This document shows, one piece after another, positions 44,514-53,724 of a stretch of 64,000 bases of DNA (its first letter is position 1; every line of letters begins with the position of its first letter). Source of the DNA: Chryseobacterium sp. SN22. GTDB lineage: Bacteria > Bacteroidota > Bacteroidia > Flavobacteriales > Weeksellaceae. A program made the position numbers and the translations under genes. Where the stretch lies: contig NZ_VTSX01000002.1 of NCBI RefSeq assembly GCF_008329705.1, forward strand, positions 62,001 through 126,000, read 5' to 3'. Under the pieces are notes generated by a model. The model was not told the origin of the DNA. It searched no databases and saw only the letters and a list, made by a program, of their open reading frames with translations.

Positions 44514-45821
44514 ATGAGTGGAACATTTCAAATACGGGGAGGAAAAAGACTGCAAGGTGAAATCACTCCACAAGGGGCAAAAAATGAAGCTCTTCAGATT
44601 CTGTGTGCCGTTTTATTGACTGATGAGGAAGTAAGGATCAAAAATATTCCGGATATCCACGACGTTAATCGATTAATTGAGATTCTGGGCGACTTCGGAG
44701 TAAAAGTTACCAAGAATGCGCACGGCGATTATACTTTCAAAGCCGACAAGGTTAATTTTGATTATATAAAATCCAGCGAGTTTAAAAAAGACGGTGCCAA
44801 ACTAAGAGGCTCCATTATGCTGATGGGCCCGATGCTGGCAAGATACGGTGAGGCGTATATGCCGACGCCGGGAGGTGACAAAATCGGAAGGAGAAGGCTG
44901 GACACCCACTTCCAGGGATTGGTAGAGCTGGGTGCGGAATTCAATTATGACGAAGAAGAATATTTTTATTCATTAACAGCAACAGAGCTTAAAGGAGCAT
45001 TTATCCTTCTGGAAGAAGCTTCTGTAACCGGAACCGCCAATATAGTGATGGCAGCTGCCCTGGCTAAAGGTAAAACAAGGATTTACAACGCGGCCTGCGA
45101 ACCGTATCTTCAGCAATTGTGTAAAATGCTGAACCGGATGGGCGCCAATATTTCCGGGATCGGTTCGAATTTATTAACCATTGAAGGGGTGGAATATCTT
45201 CACGGTACCGAACATACGATGCTTCCTGATATGGTGGAAATCGGATCGTGGATCGGTCTAGCTGCCATGACCAAATCTGAAATTACCATCAAGAATGTAA
45301 ACTGGAACCAGCTCGGTGTAATCCCTAATACCTTCAGAAAGCTGGGAATCGAGCTCGAACAGAGCAATGACGACATTTTTATTCCTGCCCAGGAACATTA
45401 TAAAATCCAGAAGTTTATCGACGGCTCTATCCTGACGATTTCCGATGCCCCATGGCCGGGATTCACGCCGGATCTGCTGTCTATCATTCTAGTAGTTGCT
45501 ACCCAGGCTAAAGGTAGCCTTTTGGTACATCAGAAAATGTTTGAATCAAGGTTGTTCTTTGTGGATAAACTTATCGATATGGGTGCACAGATCATCCTTT
45601 GCGATCCGCACAGGGCAACTGTAATCGGACTGAATCAGGAAATGCCTTTGAGAGGCACGACCATGGTTTCCCCGGACATCAGAGCCGGAAACGCCTTGTT
45701 GATCGCCGCTCTTTCTGCCGAAGGAAAATCAATTATCCACAACATCGAACAAATCGACAGAGGATATGAAAATATCGACGGCAGACTGAAAGCCATTGGT
45801 GCCGATATTGAAAGAATTTAA
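44514..45821 (+). CDS. murA: UDP-N-acetylglucosamine 1-carboxyvinyltransferase
   Basis: A 435-residue enzyme that adds enolpyruvate from PEP to UDP-GlcNAc, the first committed step of peptidoglycan synthesis. Hallmarks include the PEP/UDP-GlcNAc site residues in GAKNEAL (K23-N24) and the flexible active-site loop GGDKIGRRRLD. In E. coli the loop carries Cys115, the target of fosfomycin; here the equivalent position is D122. Enzymes with Asp at this place, as in Mycobacterium, are active but not alkylated by fosfomycin. The gene follows DUF4290 after 2 bp and ends at a strong terminator. Confidence 0.95.
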   Translation: MSGTFQIRGGKRLQGEITPQGAKNEALQILCAVLLTDEEVRIKNIPDIHDVNRLIEILGDFGVKVTKNAHGDYTFKADKVNFDYIKSSEFKKDGAKLRGSIMLMGPMLARYGEAYMPTPGGDKIGRRRLDTHFQGLVELGAEFNYDEEEYFYSLTATELKGAFILLEEASVTGTANIVMAAALAKGKTRIYNAACEPYLQQLCKMLNRMGANISGIGSNLLTIEGVEYLHGTEHTMLPDMVEIGSWIGLAAMTKSEITIKNVNWNQLGVIPNTFRKLGIELEQSNDDIFIPAQEHYKIQKFIDGSILTISDAPWPGFTPDLLSIILVVATQAKGSLLVHQKMFESRLFFVDKLIDMGAQIILCDPHRATVIGLNQEMPLRGTTMVSPDIRAGNALLIAALSAEGKSIIHNIEQIDRGYENIDGRLKAIGADIERI

Positions 45822-45838
45822 TTTAAATTAATCATACT

Positions 45839-45858
45839 AAACCGCCTTCCGGCGGTTT
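45839..45858 (+). terminator. Terminator after murA
   Basis: AAACCGCC and GGCGGTTT form an 8-bp stem around TTCC, followed by T6. Confidence 0.85.
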
Positions 45859-45902
45859 TTTGTTTTAGAGCTCCTGATTTTTTTTAAAGGGTCTAAATAA
45901 AA

Positions 45903-45925
45903 CGGCCGTCATGAACCGACGGCCG
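45903..45925. terminator. Terminator of the NIL-domain gene
   Basis: CGGCCGTC and GACGGCCG pair perfectly around a 7-nt loop, with a T-tract on the minus strand beyond (TTTTATTTAG). Confidence 0.7.
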
Positions 45926-45955
45926 CTTCCTGTAGTCAAAACCATATGAAATCAC

Positions 45956-46291
45956 TCAAAAATATTTACGGCAGGTATACTCCACCGTGGTATTCAAAAG
46001 CTTATTTTTATTAAGATAATATTCCAGCTGCTCAAAATCAGCCGGACATACGTTGAGGTACAGCTGCACGGTTCCGAAACTCCTTCCGTTAACATACTCC
46101 ACATTTGCTGATAATACTTTATGGCAGATCCCGAACTGCTGGTAAATGGCATGCATCACATGCTCAAACTTTATTTTTCCGTTCAGTTCGATTTCCAGTA
46201 TCAGTTCTTTTCTGGGCAGGCTCAGGGTATTCTGTAAAACCTGAAGCCCGGGATTAGGTGTTATCATACTTCGCATTTTAGGATTGAGCAT
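45956..46291 (-). CDS. Small NIL-like domain protein
   Basis: A 111-residue protein, one predicted alpha/beta domain. LILEIELNGKIKFEHVMHAI, then GICHKVLSANVEYVNGRSFG and GTVQLYLNVCPADFEQLEYYL follow the NIL domain pattern found at the C-terminus of the methionine transporter ATPase MetN. Here it stands alone, with no ATPase or permease gene nearby. A sensing role for a small molecule such as methionine is inferred from the family. The start could also be the internal ATG a few codons on (MRSM). Confidence 0.6.
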   Translation of the reverse strand: MLNPKMRSMITPNPGLQVLQNTLSLPRKELILEIELNGKIKFEHVMHAIYQQFGICHKVLSANVEYVNGRSFGTVQLYLNVCPADFEQLEYYLNKNKLLNTTVEYTCRKYF

Positions 46292-46577
46292 TATTAAAGC
46301 TTTGAGAGATTCCGTTTCTCTGATGCTTAGCTATGACAAAAATATAAAAAATTATTAGTCTATAAAATTAGTAGGATAATAGTTTTCAATTTTAACATTT
46401 AAACCTAGAGGAATAAAAACTCAATACGATTAAAAAACGTGAATTCAGAATAAAACCGAGGTTAATAGGCTGGAAGAATGAAGGTTCTCCTGTCCGATTT
46501 GAAAACAATGGTACCGAATTTACATTCAAACATGTAATGCTACAGATATAAAGTATCTATCACTATCTAATTACCCA

Positions 46578-47237
46578 TTATTCCAGCTTCATAATCCGCT
46601 CCAGTTTATCGGAAGCAGCCAGCCCGTTCGGATTGCAGCCGGGTTCGCCTTCCGGGACTTTCAGGTTTTTCTTCTGATAAAATTCTTCCCAGAACACATT
46701 GGTTTTTCCCGTTTCCGGATCGGTGAAAGACATCGGTTCAAGTCTGAAAATATGATCGTTCCTGAACGCCCTTTCGACAAAGTCCGAGCAGTAATATGAA
46801 TTTTCATCCAGAATATAATTAAAGTTGTAAGGTTTTCCCAGCATGGCATTGGCTTTACTGATCGCAGCAGGAACAGCCTTTTTATACTGAGCCTTCAACC
46901 GGTAAACAATTACACGTTGTCCGTCATCTTTCTGGTCTTTCAGAAATTCTTTCAGGCTTTGCCTTTGGGAACCGCCTGCGGGTGCCGCATGGAGGACGAA
47001 ATCTCCCTTTTTGTTCTTTTCCAAAATCCCCATATGGTCAAAAGAAGCATGGTCCTGTTTACGGGTAACATTGTTGATGGCTCCCGAAAGCCCGGTTTCT
47101 TTAGCCGTTACAAACAACAGGTCTCCGTTTTCCAGTCTGGAATCCGGTGTACTTCTGCAGCTTATAATCAGATTGAACAGGAGAATTGCAGCGGACAGGT
47201 GCCGCAGAAAATTATTTCTTTTTAAAATTGATTTCAT
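46578..47237 (-). CDS. YiiX/YebB-like NlpC/P60-superfamily cysteine hydrolase
   Basis: About 219 residues from the ATG at 47237, which gives a clear lipoprotein signal (LRHLSAAILLFNLIISC); the frame is open to 47258. It shows the YiiX pattern: GDLLFVTAKE, HASFDHMGILE with a catalytic-type His, and YYCSDFVERAF with the probable nucleophile Cys. YiiX-like enzymes are permuted papain-fold (NlpC/P60-type) hydrolases; some act on amide bonds of lipids or peptides. The 5' end overlaps the upstream DUF1801 gene by about 26 bp, so translation is probably coupled. Confidence 0.78.
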   Translation of the reverse strand: MKSILKRNNFLRHLSAAILLFNLIISCRSTPDSRLENGDLLFVTAKETGLSGAINNVTRKQDHASFDHMGILEKNKKGDFVLHAAPAGGSQRQSLKEFLKDQKDDGQRVIVYRLKAQYKKAVPAAISKANAMLGKPYNFNYILDENSYYCSDFVERAFRNDHIFRLEPMSFTDPETGKTNVFWEEFYQKKNLKVPEGEPGCNPNGLAASDKLERIMKLE

Positions 47238-47679
47238 AAATATCGATCCACTCTTCAACAGTCATTTTTTTACTCAGTTCCGCCAAAAGTTCCAGCGGAA
47301 TATCATCCATCTTTTTAAAACGGACACAGGATTTTCCCATATCCAGTTTTCTTTTTGAACATTTCGGATACTCTTCCACAAACCAGTTCAACAGCTCAGG
47401 GCTGGCGTACATTCCCATATGATAAAGCGCTATGAAGTTTTTCTGGGAAGCGATACTGATAAACGGCAACGGCGAACCCGGCGTACAGTGATACCCTGCA
47501 GGATAAGTCTCCAGAGGGACAGCCCACCCGATCATCCCATAGCCGGAACCTTGCGAAAAACCATCGGGAAGATTATCATTAATGGCATCGAAAATTTTCC
47601 TGAAGATTTCCTGTCTCTCTTCGGGAATCTGCGAAATATAGTCATCAATAGAAGCGGAAAGTATCTGCATTTTTGTCAA
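47212..47679 (-). CDS. DUF1801 domain protein (YdhG-like)
   Basis: A 155-residue cytoplasmic protein. ISQIPEERQEIFRKIFDAIN near the start and GYGMIGWAVPLETYPAGYH are typical of the DUF1801/YdhG family, which has a fold related to frataxin-like alpha/beta proteins. A C-terminal stretch CVRFKKMDDIPLELLAELSK is also shared. The biochemical activity is unknown. It precedes and overlaps the YiiX-like gene. Confidence 0.8.
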   Translation of the reverse strand: MTKMQILSASIDDYISQIPEERQEIFRKIFDAINDNLPDGFSQGSGYGMIGWAVPLETYPAGYHCTPGSPLPFISIASQKNFIALYHMGMYASPELLNWFVEEYPKCSKRKLDMGKSCVRFKKMDDIPLELLAELSKKMTVEEWIDIYEINFKKK

Positions 47680-47731
47680 TTTTAATAATCACCAAATTAA
47701 TAAATTTAAATGAAACTTATTTCATTAAAAA

Positions 47732-47760
47732 AATCAGCCGGACATATTGTCCAGCTGATT
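47732..47760. terminator. Terminator of the T9SS protein gene
   Basis: AATCAGCCGGACA and TGTCCAGCTGATT form a 13-bp stem with one mismatch and a 3-nt loop, 24 bp beyond the stop on the minus strand. Confidence 0.75.
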
Positions 47761-47783
47761 ATTAAATTGATTCACATTCAAAA

Positions 47784-50288
47784 TTATTTTTTGATAGCCT
47801 TCGCTGTTGAGCGAGTACCGTTATTGTAATTTACCGTTACCAGATATATTCCTGAATTAAGCTCTTCCAGATGAAGTCCGTTCCCCGGATTCTCAATTGT
47901 TTTTACGACTCTTCCTGAAACGTCCGCTATGGAAACTGATTTTACGTCTTTGGTTTCAGCAATATAAAGAACATCTGTGAACGGATTCGGATAAACTTTG
48001 ATCTCGTTTTTCTTTGACGTCGTCTCGACAGTAGCCAAACTACCGGTTACTTCAAACTTAAAATCAATGAACTCCCCTCTTGTAATAGCTCCACATGAAT
48101 TAGAAGGTGATGAGGTATTAAAATCCGTTACCACTCTCATTCTGTATATCCCGGGAGCAGTTCCGGCCGGCACTGCGAAGGATCCTGAAGTTGAAGTTAC
48201 AAAACCGGTGGTTGCAAACATTCGTTCTGTAGTTTCAAAAGTAAGGTTATTATTCCAGTCTATCCAGACTGCAAATCCGCATGTTGGACCTCCTGCCGTG
48301 AAAGACACTGAAGTATTTGATCCCGCAGCATTTGATATCTTATTATTTGTTGATGTTAAGTTCTGATATCCACCGGATATCCCCGCACTTGAAGTGTACG
48401 CCATATTAGTAACGGCTCCCGTGGAACTGAAAGCAGACACCCAGGAATTCTGATTTGTAGACGATGGTACGCAATAACCCGTTCTGAACGAAGCAACAAC
48501 CTCACTCCAAATGCTTCTGTCTGCGCCGACACATTTGGATCTTACCCATACGTAATAAACAGTATCCGCTGATAATCCATTCAGTGAAGCAGTAGGTGAA
48601 GTAGAAGTTACAGAATTAGCAGCATCTAAAACAGTACCTGAAGTAGGGGCTGTATTGGTTGTGCTGTAATAGACTTCATATCCGTTTGCCGGCACAGCAG
48701 CAGGTGCTGTCCAACTAACCGTTGCTGAGTTCATTGTAAAACTTGGGATCGTAACAGCAGTAGGCTCAAAACATGAAGGAATATCCTGTACTGTAATATT
48801 ATCAATATAAATCCCACGATTTGTACCGCCCAAACCATGTTTAAACGCCAATTGCAGATCAGAACCCGATGGAATATTAACGGTATACTGTGCCTGAGTA
48901 GTTGTTAAAGCAATAGGAGCCCCAATTTGTGTAAATGAATTTAAATCTGCAGGATTTGATAAAGTCCCTACCAGTAAAGTGTAATTTGCACTACTTGATT
49001 TTGCATAAAATCTCACCCGTTTGTTTCCATCTGAAAGATTTACAGTGGGTGGTGAAACTAACATTTGGCTACCTGTTGTACCACTTGAATTATACAGATA
49101 ATAAGAATTTGGTGAAGAAAAAGGATTTGATGCTATCACATACCCGTATCCTGCAAATGACGCACTTTCCAGATAAGACCAGCAGCTTGGTGCGTTGTTG
49201 TTTGTTGAAGATCCCGTACTGGTGGTATCAAAATTTTCAGTATAAGGAACCGTGAAAGTCGAACAGGCCGTTTTGAATGTTCCTCCAAAAGACCAGACAC
49301 TCTGGCTTGTCGCAGAACTGCAGTTGCTTCTTACCCAATAATAGTAATTGGTATTGGAACTGAGACTGCCGATCGTGGTACTGGTACCGTTAACCCCCGG
49401 ATAAGTAGGTATGGTTGTCCCGGTAGGTGCCGTATTGGAAGTGCTGTGGTATACATCATAACTTGCCACACTGCCGGAAGGAGCCGTCCAGGAAATCAAA
49501 GCAGAACCGGCTGTGATGCCGGTCGGTGCCTGAAGCACCGGAGGCGCACAATCCGAATAGGCATCCATTGAAAAAGCAAAGATATTCGGAATCCCGTTAC
49601 CGGCAGTCTTGGTTATCGTTACGCTTTGTATTGTTTTTGTCTGGTTAGCCGCATCGATAGCCATTTCAAACTGATATAACCTTGGGTTTGTACCACCTTC
49701 AGGCGAAGGAATATCATCAGCATTGTCAGGTGTTGCTCCGGGCCTTTTAACTCTGCCGATGCCCTGGATGGCATAATTTGCACCTCCGTACCAGTCTGCG
49801 ATACTGATGCCTGTAAATGTCTGTGAGGAAGCATCCGAAAAATTTACCACGACAGTTACTGTGGAAGCAGTACTTCCGCTAACGGCAAGCATATACAATT
49901 TAGTAGCTGCTTTTTGCGTCGTAAACGTTAAAGTTCCGGTATTATTTGCCACTGGCAATTTTAAAGAGTTGTTTGCACTTAAGCTTGCAAGCTGATAACT
50001 CAACCCGGGAGTTGAGGATACCGCGGAACTGATGAGTCCGTTCACAGGAATACCATATGTAAGTGCAGCACTTGAAGACGTCAGCTGAAAATCACGGGCT
50101 ACGAATGCGTAAGAAACGCCATCTACATCATTATTGGTAGAAATTGCCGAAGACCCTATGCCATTAGCAATTACATCTGCGTTAAAACCTGAAGAAACAG
50201 GCATTTGCTGGTAGTTTTGTGCCGTCAAGGAACAGGCAGCAAACAGAGCCATCGTATTAATAGCTCCAAAAAGTAATTTTAATTTCAT
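47784..50288 (-). CDS. T9SS type A sorting-domain protein with fibronectin III and GEVED domains
   Basis: An 834-residue secreted protein. Order of parts: signal peptide (ending near CSLTAQ); an N-terminal beta-rich domain; a fibronectin III domain (LQAPTGITAGSALISWTAP, about 255-345); a MAM/choice-of-anchor-J-like domain (VPYTENFDTT, about 348-510); a second fibronectin III domain (TVSWTAPAAVPANGYEVYY, about 520-605); a GEVED-type domain (FAVWIDWNNNLTFETTERMF, about 670-755); and a type A type IX secretion C-terminal domain (IKVYPNPFTDVLYIAE to KAIKK). It will be secreted or attached at the surface and may be an adhesin. No catalytic residues are evident. Confidence 0.88.
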   Translation of the reverse strand: MKLKLLFGAINTMALFAACSLTAQNYQQMPVSSGFNADVIANGIGSSAISTNNDVDGVSYAFVARDFQLTSSSAALTYGIPVNGLISSAVSSTPGLSYQLASLSANNSLKLPVANNTGTLTFTTQKAATKLYMLAVSGSTASTVTVVVNFSDASSQTFTGISIADWYGGANYAIQGIGRVKRPGATPDNADDIPSPEGGTNPRLYQFEMAIDAANQTKTIQSVTITKTAGNGIPNIFAFSMDAYSDCAPPVLQAPTGITAGSALISWTAPSGSVASYDVYHSTSNTAPTGTTIPTYPGVNGTSTTIGSLSSNTNYYYWVRSNCSSATSQSVWSFGGTFKTACSTFTVPYTENFDTTSTGSSTNNNAPSCWSYLESASFAGYGYVIASNPFSSPNSYYLYNSSGTTGSQMLVSPPTVNLSDGNKRVRFYAKSSSANYTLLVGTLSNPADLNSFTQIGAPIALTTTQAQYTVNIPSGSDLQLAFKHGLGGTNRGIYIDNITVQDIPSCFEPTAVTIPSFTMNSATVSWTAPAAVPANGYEVYYSTTNTAPTSGTVLDAANSVTSTSPTASLNGLSADTVYYVWVRSKCVGADRSIWSEVVASFRTGYCVPSSTNQNSWVSAFSSTGAVTNMAYTSSAGISGGYQNLTSTNNKISNAAGSNTSVSFTAGGPTCGFAVWIDWNNNLTFETTERMFATTGFVTSTSGSFAVPAGTAPGIYRMRVVTDFNTSSPSNSCGAITRGEFIDFKFEVTGSLATVETTSKKNEIKVYPNPFTDVLYIAETKDVKSVSIADVSGRVVKTIENPGNGLHLEELNSGIYLVTVNYNNGTRSTAKAIKK

Positions 50289-50566
50289 ATTTACTAATTA
50301 TTGTTAAAGTAAATTTATTAAAAAATTAATATAAAAAGTAATTTTATGAAAATTTTATACGAAAAATTTAATAATAATAAATATTACACAAACCAATCAC
50401 CTATCTTGGAATTAAATATTAAAACAAATATGCCTTAAACCCTACTGTTATTCTAAAATTAACATATCATGTATGAATCCGATTCAACCTGGAAATCTTT
50501 CTTTAGAAGCTTTATTTTAATATTGGAAAATTAAATCTTATTTTTGTCACACAAATTTTTTGAACA

Positions 50567-51772
50567 ATGCCGAATATTTCAAACAGAGCACTACACATGC
50601 CGCCATCGCCGGTAAGAAAGCTGGTTCCTTTTGCCTTAGAAGCAAAACAGAGAGGAACCAAAGTATATCACCTCAACATCGGGCAACCCGATATTGAAAC
50701 CCCGGAAACGGCACTGAATGCTTTAAAGAATATAGATCTGAAAGTATTGGAATATGCTCTTTCAGAAGGAAATATCGAGTACAGAAAAGCCCTTACGGAA
50801 TATTATCATTCCCTGGATTTTACCGATCTTACCCCGGATCACTTTATTGTAACGAACGGAGGGTCGGAAGCTTTGAATTTCGCCATCTCCACTTTATGTG
50901 ATGACGGCGATGAGGTGATTATCCCTGAGCCTTACTATGCCAATTACAACGGGTTTACCAGTACGTTCAATGTAAATGTAGTGGCGGTTCCTTCAACCAT
51001 CGATACCGGTTTTGCCCTTCCTCCGATCGAAGAATTTGAGAAAAAAATAACGGCAAAGACCAGAGCCATCGTGATTTGTAATCCTGGCAATCCTACCGGG
51101 TATCTGTATACCCGTGAGGAACTTCAGAAATTAGCGGAGATTGCCTTGAAATATGATATCGTTATCATTTCCGACGAAGTATACAGGGAATATGTGTACG
51201 ACGGAAAACAGCAGATCTCCATGCTTGCTTTCCCTGAGCTGGCGGAAAACTGCATCATTATCGATTCCGAATCCAAGCGTTACTCGATGTGTGGCGTAAG
51301 AATCGGATGTCTGATTACCCGTTCCAAAAAAATCCATGATGCTGCCATGCTTTTTGCACAAGCCAGATTAAGCCCTGTTTTATTGGGACAGATCGCAGCA
51401 ACGGCAGCCCATAAAAATGACGGCGCTTACATCAGATCGGTAAGGGAGGAATATACCCACCGAAGAAATGTCCTGGTCGATTCGCTGAATGCGATTCCGG
51501 GCGTCATCTGTCCAAAGCCGAAAGGTGCTTTTTACTGTGTAGCAGAGCTTCCGGTAGACGATACCGAAAAGTTTGCGCAGTGGCTTCTGGAAAGTTATTC
51601 CAACAACAACGAAACAATCATGGTAGCCCCGGCAGGGGGTTTCTACAGCGATCCCGAATTAGGTAAAAAACAGGTAAGAATCGCTTATGTCCTAAAAGAG
51701 CAGGATTTAAAGAGAAGCGCAGCCATCCTTAAAGATGCTCTTGAAAAATACAGAGTGGAATTCAGTCTTTAA
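50567..51772 (+). CDS. PLP-dependent aminotransferase (class I/II)
   Basis: A 401-residue fold-type I enzyme. PLP contacts: GGSEALNF, NPGNPTG with the substrate Asn, SDEVYREY, and the Schiff-base K237 in IDSESKRYSMCGVRIG. The substrate is probably aspartate or an aromatic or branched amino acid; it cannot be fixed from sequence. A TATTTTTG box at 50539-50546 is a likely -7 element. It heads a run with a lipoprotein gene and murB, separated by 17 and 3 bp. Confidence 0.9.
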   Translation: MPNISNRALHMPPSPVRKLVPFALEAKQRGTKVYHLNIGQPDIETPETALNALKNIDLKVLEYALSEGNIEYRKALTEYYHSLDFTDLTPDHFIVTNGGSEALNFAISTLCDDGDEVIIPEPYYANYNGFTSTFNVNVVAVPSTIDTGFALPPIEEFEKKITAKTRAIVICNPGNPTGYLYTREELQKLAEIALKYDIVIISDEVYREYVYDGKQQISMLAFPELAENCIIIDSESKRYSMCGVRIGCLITRSKKIHDAAMLFAQARLSPVLLGQIAATAAHKNDGAYIRSVREEYTHRRNVLVDSLNAIPGVICPKPKGAFYCVAELPVDDTEKFAQWLLESYSNNNETIMVAPAGGFYSDPELGKKQVRIAYVLKEQDLKRSAAILKDALEKYRVEFSL

Positions 51773-51789
51773 TCATTTAAAAACAATAT

Positions 51790-52269
51790 ATGTCAGCAAT
51801 AAAATATCCCGGTTTGAAAATATTCTCAATCCTTATTTTATTGCTGATTTTTATTTCCTGCAACCGAAAGGAATCCGGATCCGCCAATAAAGATCCCAAT
51901 GAAATCATCCTGATCAGCTATTCGGAAATAGGAGGCCCCTTAGGTAACTACAGTATCATAAAAGTAACTGAAGATTCCATTCATGCAGAGCAGGGTGTTA
52001 CCAAAAGCAAAACCCATAAAGAATGGAAGTCAGCCCTCAGTCCGCAAACTTGGAGAAGACTGATCTCCAATATCGACGTAAAAGCACTGGACAGGATCAA
52101 AAGTTCACCCAGCCAGCAGTCGGTCGACGGGTTTGATGAAACATTTCAGATCAGGACGTCGAAAAAATACCACGCTTATGTGAACGCTTTTGTAGACACT
52201 GCCCATTACGGACAATTGAAAAAACTGAAAGACCAGATGCGGGCCCTTCTTCCAACAGAATACAACTAA
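51790..52269 (+). CDS. Hypothetical lipoprotein (159 residues)
   Basis: The signal peptide ends in a lipobox (LLIFISC). The mature protein is about 130 residues with alternating strands (GGPLGNYSIIKVTEDSIHAE) and a helix near the end (YGQLKKLKDQMRALL). I do not recognise a named family, though similar short lipoproteins sit before murB in related genomes, as far as I recall. It lies 17 bp after the aminotransferase and 3 bp before murB, so it belongs to this operon. Confidence 0.7.
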   Translation: MSAIKYPGLKIFSILILLLIFISCNRKESGSANKDPNEIILISYSEIGGPLGNYSIIKVTEDSIHAEQGVTKSKTHKEWKSALSPQTWRRLISNIDVKALDRIKSSPSQQSVDGFDETFQIRTSKKYHAYVNAFVDTAHYGQLKKLKDQMRALLPTEYN

Positions 52270-52272
52270 ATC

Positions 52273-53286
52273 ATGCAAGAAAATTTTTCACTAAAACCCT
52301 ATAATACTTTCGGGGTAGATGCAAAAGCAAAATATTTTACCGAAATAAACACCGTTGAGGCATTAAAAGAAGCGCTGAGCTTTTCAAAAGACAACGGCCT
52401 TTCCCTGCTTTTCCTCGGAGGCGGAAGCAACATCCTGTTTACCCGCGATTTTGATGGTTTAGTGATTCAATTGAACCTGAAAGGAATTTCTTTACAGCCT
52501 TTGGATGAAAATGAGATGCTGGTCACTGCAAAATCAGGAGAAAACTGGCATGAATTGGTGATGTTCTGTCTGGATAAAAACCTGGGCGGGCTGGAAAATC
52601 TCTCGCTGATTCCAGGAAACGTAGGAACTTCCCCGATGCAGAACATCGGTGCCTACGGAACCGAAATCAAAGATATCTTCGTACGCTGTACCGTGCTTAA
52701 TCTGGAAACACTCGAAACGGAAGTTTTTGATCTCGAAAAATGCAGATTCGGCTACAGGGATTCTATCTTCAAACAGGAAGGAAAGGGAAAATATGTGATT
52801 CTGGACGTTACTTTTAAACTGACCACCAGGAACCACCGGATCAAAACGGAATACGGCGCCATAAAAACCGAACTGGAAAAATCGGGGATTGAAAACCCGA
52901 CTATTCAGGAAGTATCCCAGGCCGTCATCAGTATCAGGCAGAGCAAACTTCCCGATCCGAAAGAAACCGGAAATGCAGGAAGCTTTTTTAAAAATCCGAC
53001 TATTTCTTTAACACAGTTTGAAGCTCTTCACGAACAATTCCAAATGATGCCGGGCTACCCGAACAATGATACCGTAAAGGTTCCGGCCGGATGGCTGATC
53101 GAGCAATGCGGATGGAAAGGAAAACAGATCGGCAATGTTGCTGCCCATAAATTGCAGGCACTGGTTATCGTCAATGCCACAGGAAACGCTTCCGGAAAAG
53201 AAATTTTTGATTTCTCAACAGAGATTATTAATTCCGTAAAAGAAAAATTCGGGATCGAGCTTGAAAGGGAGGTGAATATTATGTAA
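52273..53286 (+). CDS. murB: UDP-N-acetylenolpyruvoylglucosamine reductase
   Basis: A 337-residue flavoenzyme. FAD-binding residues are in LFLGGGSNILF, and LENLSLIPGNVGTSPMQNIG is the type I MurB glycine-rich region. The active-site Ser lies in GNAGSFFKNP, and the Glu near the C-terminus is present. It reduces the enolpyruvyl group made by MurA to lactyl, giving UDP-MurNAc. The length fits type I MurB (E. coli-like). It is the last gene of the aminotransferase operon. Confidence 0.95.
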   Translation: MQENFSLKPYNTFGVDAKAKYFTEINTVEALKEALSFSKDNGLSLLFLGGGSNILFTRDFDGLVIQLNLKGISLQPLDENEMLVTAKSGENWHELVMFCLDKNLGGLENLSLIPGNVGTSPMQNIGAYGTEIKDIFVRCTVLNLETLETEVFDLEKCRFGYRDSIFKQEGKGKYVILDVTFKLTTRNHRIKTEYGAIKTELEKSGIENPTIQEVSQAVISIRQSKLPDPKETGNAGSFFKNPTISLTQFEALHEQFQMMPGYPNNDTVKVPAGWLIEQCGWKGKQIGNVAAHKLQALVIVNATGNASGKEIFDFSTEIINSVKEKFGIELEREVNIM

Positions 53287-53724
53287 TAAATCCTCGTAAA
53301 TATTTTAATTTAAGCATTTTATATTTGCTTTGCATAGACATATACCGCTGGAACGTATTTATTCCCTACTGTAAAATACAAGTTGGTAAAACTGCCTGAA
53401 TATAAACTTTAGCTTTTGTATTTACTTCTGAAATGATCAGGTATTTGAATGTTGATCTAACATTTATATAATCCACCTTTCCCATACAGATTCATATACT
53501 GCCAGATATGAAAATTCTACAATTAATTTTGATTCAGGCATACTTTTCCAATTAATCACCCTTTTCTGAATTCATCGTTGACAATCAGATATTCCTCCGT
53601 TCTCGCTGTAATAACCGCAGTTGAAAAACTATATTTTTTTGTTTTTAACAGCTGACATTTATCATTTTATTTTTATTTATTCTAAATAAAGTATATTTTC
53701 GCAGCTGGATTTAGAACAAAAAAA
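53287..53724. other. 438-bp gap before the TonB/DUF4876 operon
   Basis: AT-rich, with no supported gene. A TATTTTCG box near 53694-53701 (one mismatch to TAnnTTTG) is the best candidate promoter element for the downstream operon. No Fur-like palindrome could be picked out by eye. Confidence 0.45.
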
